NCBI GenBank assembly: GCA_016721195.1
Contig: JADKIO010000005.1
Location: 1,155,619-1,219,618, forward strand
Direction of reading: 5' to 3'
Length of the DNA stretch: 64,000 nt
From: Candidatus Geothrix skivensis
GTDB taxonomy: Bacteria; Acidobacteriota; Holophagae; Holophagales; Holophagaceae
Positions 60,368 to 64,000 of the stretch are shown here, piece after piece. The notes below the pieces were generated by a model. It was given only the letters and a program-made list of their open reading frames with translations. It did no database searches and had not been told where the DNA came from. The first letter of the stretch is position 1. Every line of letters starts with the position of its first letter. A program made the position numbers and the translations under genes.

Positions 60368-62600
60368 CGCGGCCTTCCCTCCATACCACCGGGGGTTCAG
60401 GTTCATCGATCCGCACCGATCCTGTAGGGCCTTCACGGCGCCCAGGAAGGGGCCGAGGTTGAAGGCCAATCTGGCGGCGGTCTCGTCGCCGGTGGTGGTC
60501 TCGCCTATCCACCAGCCACTGCCGGTGCGGCCACGGAGGAAGGCCTACAGCAGGTTCTCAAGCTCCTTCGCGGTGCGCACGCCGTCGAGCTCCATGCGGG
60601 CCCAGGCCTGGGACTCCCCGTCGGCCAGGGTGGGCGCCTGGCCCTGCAGTCCAGCGGCCACGGCCTTCACGGCGGCCTCATCCGTGCCCAGCACCAGCGT
60701 GTCGGCCACCAGGGTCCAGGCGGGCCGGAAGGCCTGGGCGGTCGCGATGGAGCTCGGCGGAGTTGAAGGCCTGCTTCTTGGTTCCCCTGGCCCTTGAAGA
60801 GCCGGGGCGCCAGCTTCAGCAGGTTCTCCACCTGGACGCTTCGCCTGCACCGGCAGGGTTAGGCCATGCCAGGCCATGCCGGGCCTCGCCGAAACCGCCG
60901 AAGGCCCCGATCTTTCCTCGCGCTGGGCCTGCATGGCCCGCCAGGGATCCTCGCGCCGCAGCCGCGCCAGCTCCGCCAGCGAGGCTTTCCGTGGGGTTGA
61001 GGGCCGGCGCGGTCACCCAGCTGTTCCAGAGCAGGGCCGCGCCCTGCAGGTCCAGACAGGCCTGAGAGCTGCGTCTCTGTCGCAGCGAGTTGCGCTGGTT
61101 GGCGCTCCTGGGCTGCGGCCAGGGCCTCCTGGTAGGCCTTCAGCTGCGCGGGGCTGAGCGCCTGGCCACCGTTGGTGAACTCGGGCAACTGGGGCAGGAT
61201 TGCGCCGGTGTCGTCCACCCGGGGCAGGATCGCCTCCACCAGCTTCTTCGGTGGGACCCGCGCCCAGGGCCACGGTCAGAGCCCCACGGCGCTGTCTTTG
61301 GCCACGAAGGGATTAAGCCAGTGGGTGCCCGGTTGGGCGGGCAAGTCGGCGGATGGCCTGGTTCTCGAAGGCGGCGTCGGCCCCCGATAAAGGGGGCGCC
61401 ACCCAGAAGGACAGCCCCGTATCCGGCGCCAGCGGCGGGAGAGGGCCACCTGGCCCACTCCCGGCGCTCAGCCAGGGTCGGCTCGGCTCCGGGAAACAGC
61501 AGGATTCGCAGGGCGCCTCGCGGTCGCTGATCCAGTACCCCCGGCCTTCTGGATGAGGTGGAAGACGCCACCGGAGCCCCGCAGTTGCTGAAGCTGCGTG
61601 GTGAGGCTGAACCTTGTTCACTTCACGACGCGGCTGCGGGCCCCGCGCTCAGGGGATTCAGTTTGAGCAGGCCATGATCAGCTGGGGCACGGGTCGGCAG
61701 GTCGCCGGGAATGAACACCAGCGTTCCCCGGAGGTTCCGACCACCTCGCGCTCGGTGCCGTAGTGTATACCTTTTTTTTTCGTCTGCGTGGCCCTCGCGG
61801 TTGGGCCAGGGTTCGAGCGCCGGGGAGGCCTGCTTCTGTTAGGATCCAGGTGGCGCACCGCGAAGCCCAGGCGGCTGCCCTGGGCCAGGAGGGCACCAGG
61901 CCGGCGGGTGCCATTGGCCGTCGCGCCCGCGCCACCCGCCACCGCCACCAGCTTCTCCAGGCCGGGCCGCAGCCGTTTGAGGTGGATGAGCACGCCAGGC
62001 TGGGCTGCCTGCCTCCAGGCCCTTGGGCAGGCCGCGCTGCCCGCCTGGGTGAACAGGGCTGGGCTCGGATCCATTCCAGCGCCAGGCGCCCTTGTCCAGG
62101 TGCAGGCCCAGGCCGTGGGTCCAGGGGCGCTCCAGGCGATCCGGGGAGCCCGGTGTAGCGAGGGATCCTTCCCCCACTGCTTGTAACCGCGCTGGTAAAG
62201 GAACTGCGCAGCCCTGGGCGCTGCCGGTCTTCAGGGTCGCGAACCATTGGTCCACGGGCCAGGCCGTCAGGGCTTGTGAGGGCGGCCCGCCGATCCCGTC
62301 CGTTCTTGAGCCGATTTCGGGCCTGCCAGCTGGGATCCGGGCAGCAGTGGACTGGTGCCACTTCTTCCCGGTCCACTGCTGGTTCCCGCGAGCGTCGTAG
62401 GAGTAGAGATCGTCCAGTCACGGACGCGCTCTGCGGCCCAGGCGGGCACCGTGGTTGGCTCCCTGTGTCAAGGCGGGTAGCGCCATCAGGCTCAGGCGGG
62501 CGCACGATCCTCGGCGCGAAGTGTCGCATTCCTGATCCCCGTCTCTCACCGGGTACTCTCCGGTGTCGAGCGATGCCAACAAAGCCCTGCTCCCTGGCGC
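60362..62600 (-). pseudogene. Probable DUF2138-like (YfaA-type) protein, heavily frameshifted
   Basis: About 2.2 kb, enough for the ~550-700 residues of a DUF2138 protein, but no frame stays open beyond ~130 codons. Plausible pieces in order: LYSYDARGNQQWTGKKWHQ, AWPVDQWFATLKTGSAQG, GLSFWVAPPLSGADAAFENQ, LVADTLVLGTDEAAVKAVAA, and [16 protein letters not shown]. These and its position ahead of DUF1175 and alpha-2-macroglobulin suggest DUF2138, the first gene of such clusters. Assignment rests mainly on context. Confidence 0.4.
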
Positions 62601-62666
62601 AAGGGACCTCAGCGTGATTTTTTCTACCCTGGTTCCCTGGCAGACTGGTTTTGGCGTCGGACCGTC

Positions 62667-63859
62667 GTGTGCTTCCGTGAACCTCTAGCCTGCTCACTTC
62701 GATCCCGCCTCGCCTGGGGGTGGACCGCATCCCGGACGCGGCCCTGGGCATGGAAGGGGCCGGGTGGGCCTGGTTCGGCCGCGCCGCGGACCTGCCTGCG
62801 GCCTGGGCCGGGTTGCCCCAGGTCGATGGCGGTGGCGCCTGGGCCACGCCGGGCTTCGTGGATCCGGCACGCACCTGCTCTTCGGCGGCAATCGCAGCGG
62901 CGAGTTCAACTGGCGGCTGGCCGGCGTCAGCTACCAGCAGATCGCCGCGGAAGGTGGCGGCATCCGCGGGACCGTGCGGGCTACCCGCGGGGCCAATTTT
63001 AGCTGAACTAGTGGCGTCCGGCGAAGGCGCCTGCGGGCCTTTCCGCGAGCGGGGCGTCGTTCATCTCGAATGCAAGACCGGCTATGGCCTGGAGCTGGAG
63101 GTTTACTCCCGGCTCGCGGCGGCCTACGCGACCTGCAGCGGCGCGGCTGGAGCCTCGATAAAACACCCTGTTGCCCGCCCGGGACCCGGCGCCGGAATTC
63201 AACGGCGACGCCGAGGCCAATGCCCGGGCCTGTGGCGCCGAAGACTGTCGGCCGGGATGGTGCGCCGCCACCCCGGTTGCGTGGCCCGGTTCTGCGATGT
63301 GTTCGTGGAAACCGGCGTCTTCAGCGCGGCGCAGGGACGGCGAATCTTCGAAGCTGGGAAACGACTGGGCCTGACGCCGCGCGTGCACGCCGACGAGCTC
63401 ACCTGGACGGGTGGCGCAGAACCGTTGCCGACGAGCGCCAGCGCGGACCACCTGATGTTCTGCAGCGAGGCCGGTATGCGGGCCATGACCGCGGCGGAGG
63501 TCATCCCCGTGCTGCTGCCGGGCACCACAATTTTCCTGGGCATGCGCGACCGGGCCCCCCGCCCGCAAGATGATCCAGCATGCCGGGTGGCCCTGGCTAC
63601 GGATCTCCCCCAACCTGGCTCCTGCCCATGCCTGGACCCCTCACCATCCTGTGCCTGGGCTGCCTGGGTTGCGCAGACCTTCGAGGAAGCCTTCACTGCC
63701 ATGACCCTCCATGCCGCCCGCAGCCTGCGCCACGGGGGACCTGGGGCACCTCCAGCCTGGTGCCAGGGCCGAGGTGCTGCTGTGGGACGTGGAGGAAGCT
63801 TGCTGGAGCTGGTTTATTGGGTCGGAGAGCCCCACCGACCAAGGTTCCTTCCGGTCTGA
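62667..63859 (+). pseudogene. hutI: Imidazolonepropionase, frameshifted
   Basis: A ~1.2 kb region equal to the ~400-residue HutI of histidine degradation, which opens the imidazolone ring. Blocks in different frames are unmistakable: [111 protein letters not shown]. Zinc-ligand His and Asp motifs are present. Because the conserved motifs remain while the frame breaks several times, sequencing error is the simplest reading. It diverges from the DUF2138-like gene. Confidence 0.75.
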
Positions 63860-64000
63860 TCCAGACCAGGCGGCTCCCCTCAGTGGCGGCGGCGTGCCTT
63901 CGCGCACTCGCTCCAGACCGTTCCCCTTTCAACATGCACCTCAGCCAGACCAACAACCCCGCCAACAGCTCCAGCGCAGCACTGGGATCTCACCGCAATG

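Noticed and set aside
63860..64000. Possible gene start after hutI
   Set aside because: No frame gives a recognisable protein and the sequence here is probably error-rich; nothing supportable.

Overview
This is a 64 kb window of GC-rich chromosomal DNA from a Gram-negative bacterium: it encodes lpxC, an LptB-type exporter ATPase and outer-membrane-style lipoproteins. Eleven-heme cytochrome c/b fusions, a futalosine-type menaquinone gene (mqnC), short HisG with HisZ, and the lptB-rpoN-hpf block together suggest an anaerobic metal- or quinone-respiring lineage. My best guess is Acidobacteriota of the Holophagae (Geothrix-like) type. This is inference from gene content; there is no rRNA to confirm it. 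I see no tRNA, rRNA, CRISPR array, insertion sequence, phage or replication origin.

Layout. 0-4.8 kb (+): the 3' end of tyrS, a DUF4388/SPOR-like membrane protein, an RlpA-type lipoprotein, ispD and lpxC. 4.9-13.0 kb (+): a complete, tightly overlapped histidine operon, hisD-hisC::HAD-hisB-hisH-hisA-hisF-hisIE-hisZ-hisG. 13.1-20.8 kb: a small hypothetical gene (+), then on the minus strand a succinate-semialdehyde-type dehydrogenase, a three-gene sulfatase/phosphoesterase/membrane-protein operon, mqnC and a 54-residue zinc-ribbon protein. 20.9-35.7 kb (-): two DUF3857 proteins, accA, a hairpin-rich intergenic element, recJ, an LptC/LptA-like protein, a large Asp-box beta-propeller protein, lptB, rpoN and hpf. 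35.9-41.1 kb (+): a coaE-tldD fusion, tldE/pmbA and a phosphohexomutase. 41.1-46.7 kb (-): five c-type cytochrome genes, two of them 11-heme c/b fusions, with two CRP/FNR-like palindromes upstream. 46.7-50.8 kb: an acyl-CoA mutase large subunit (-), a frameshifted amidohydrolase (+) and rpe (+). 50.8-62.6 kb (-): a YiiX-like lipoprotein and a GIY-YIG protein, and upstream of them an alpha-2-macroglobulin cluster resembling the E. coli yfa / Pseudomonas mag loci. 62.7-63.9 kb (+): hutI.

Data quality. From about 49.2 kb rightward, genes on both strands carry frameshifts whose density rises toward the right edge; conserved hutI is shattered as well. That pattern fits sequencing error at a low-quality contig end better than gene decay, so the genes of the alpha-2-macroglobulin cluster are probably intact in the organism.

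How the genes work together. The his operon could be self-sufficient if the HAD domain fused to HisC supplies histidinol-phosphate phosphatase, since no other candidate is in the cluster. The cytochrome block looks like a menaquinol-to-multiheme electron exit route, which mqnC would support by making the quinone. lpxC, lptB, the LptC/A-like protein and the alpha-2-macroglobulin cluster all concern the envelope.
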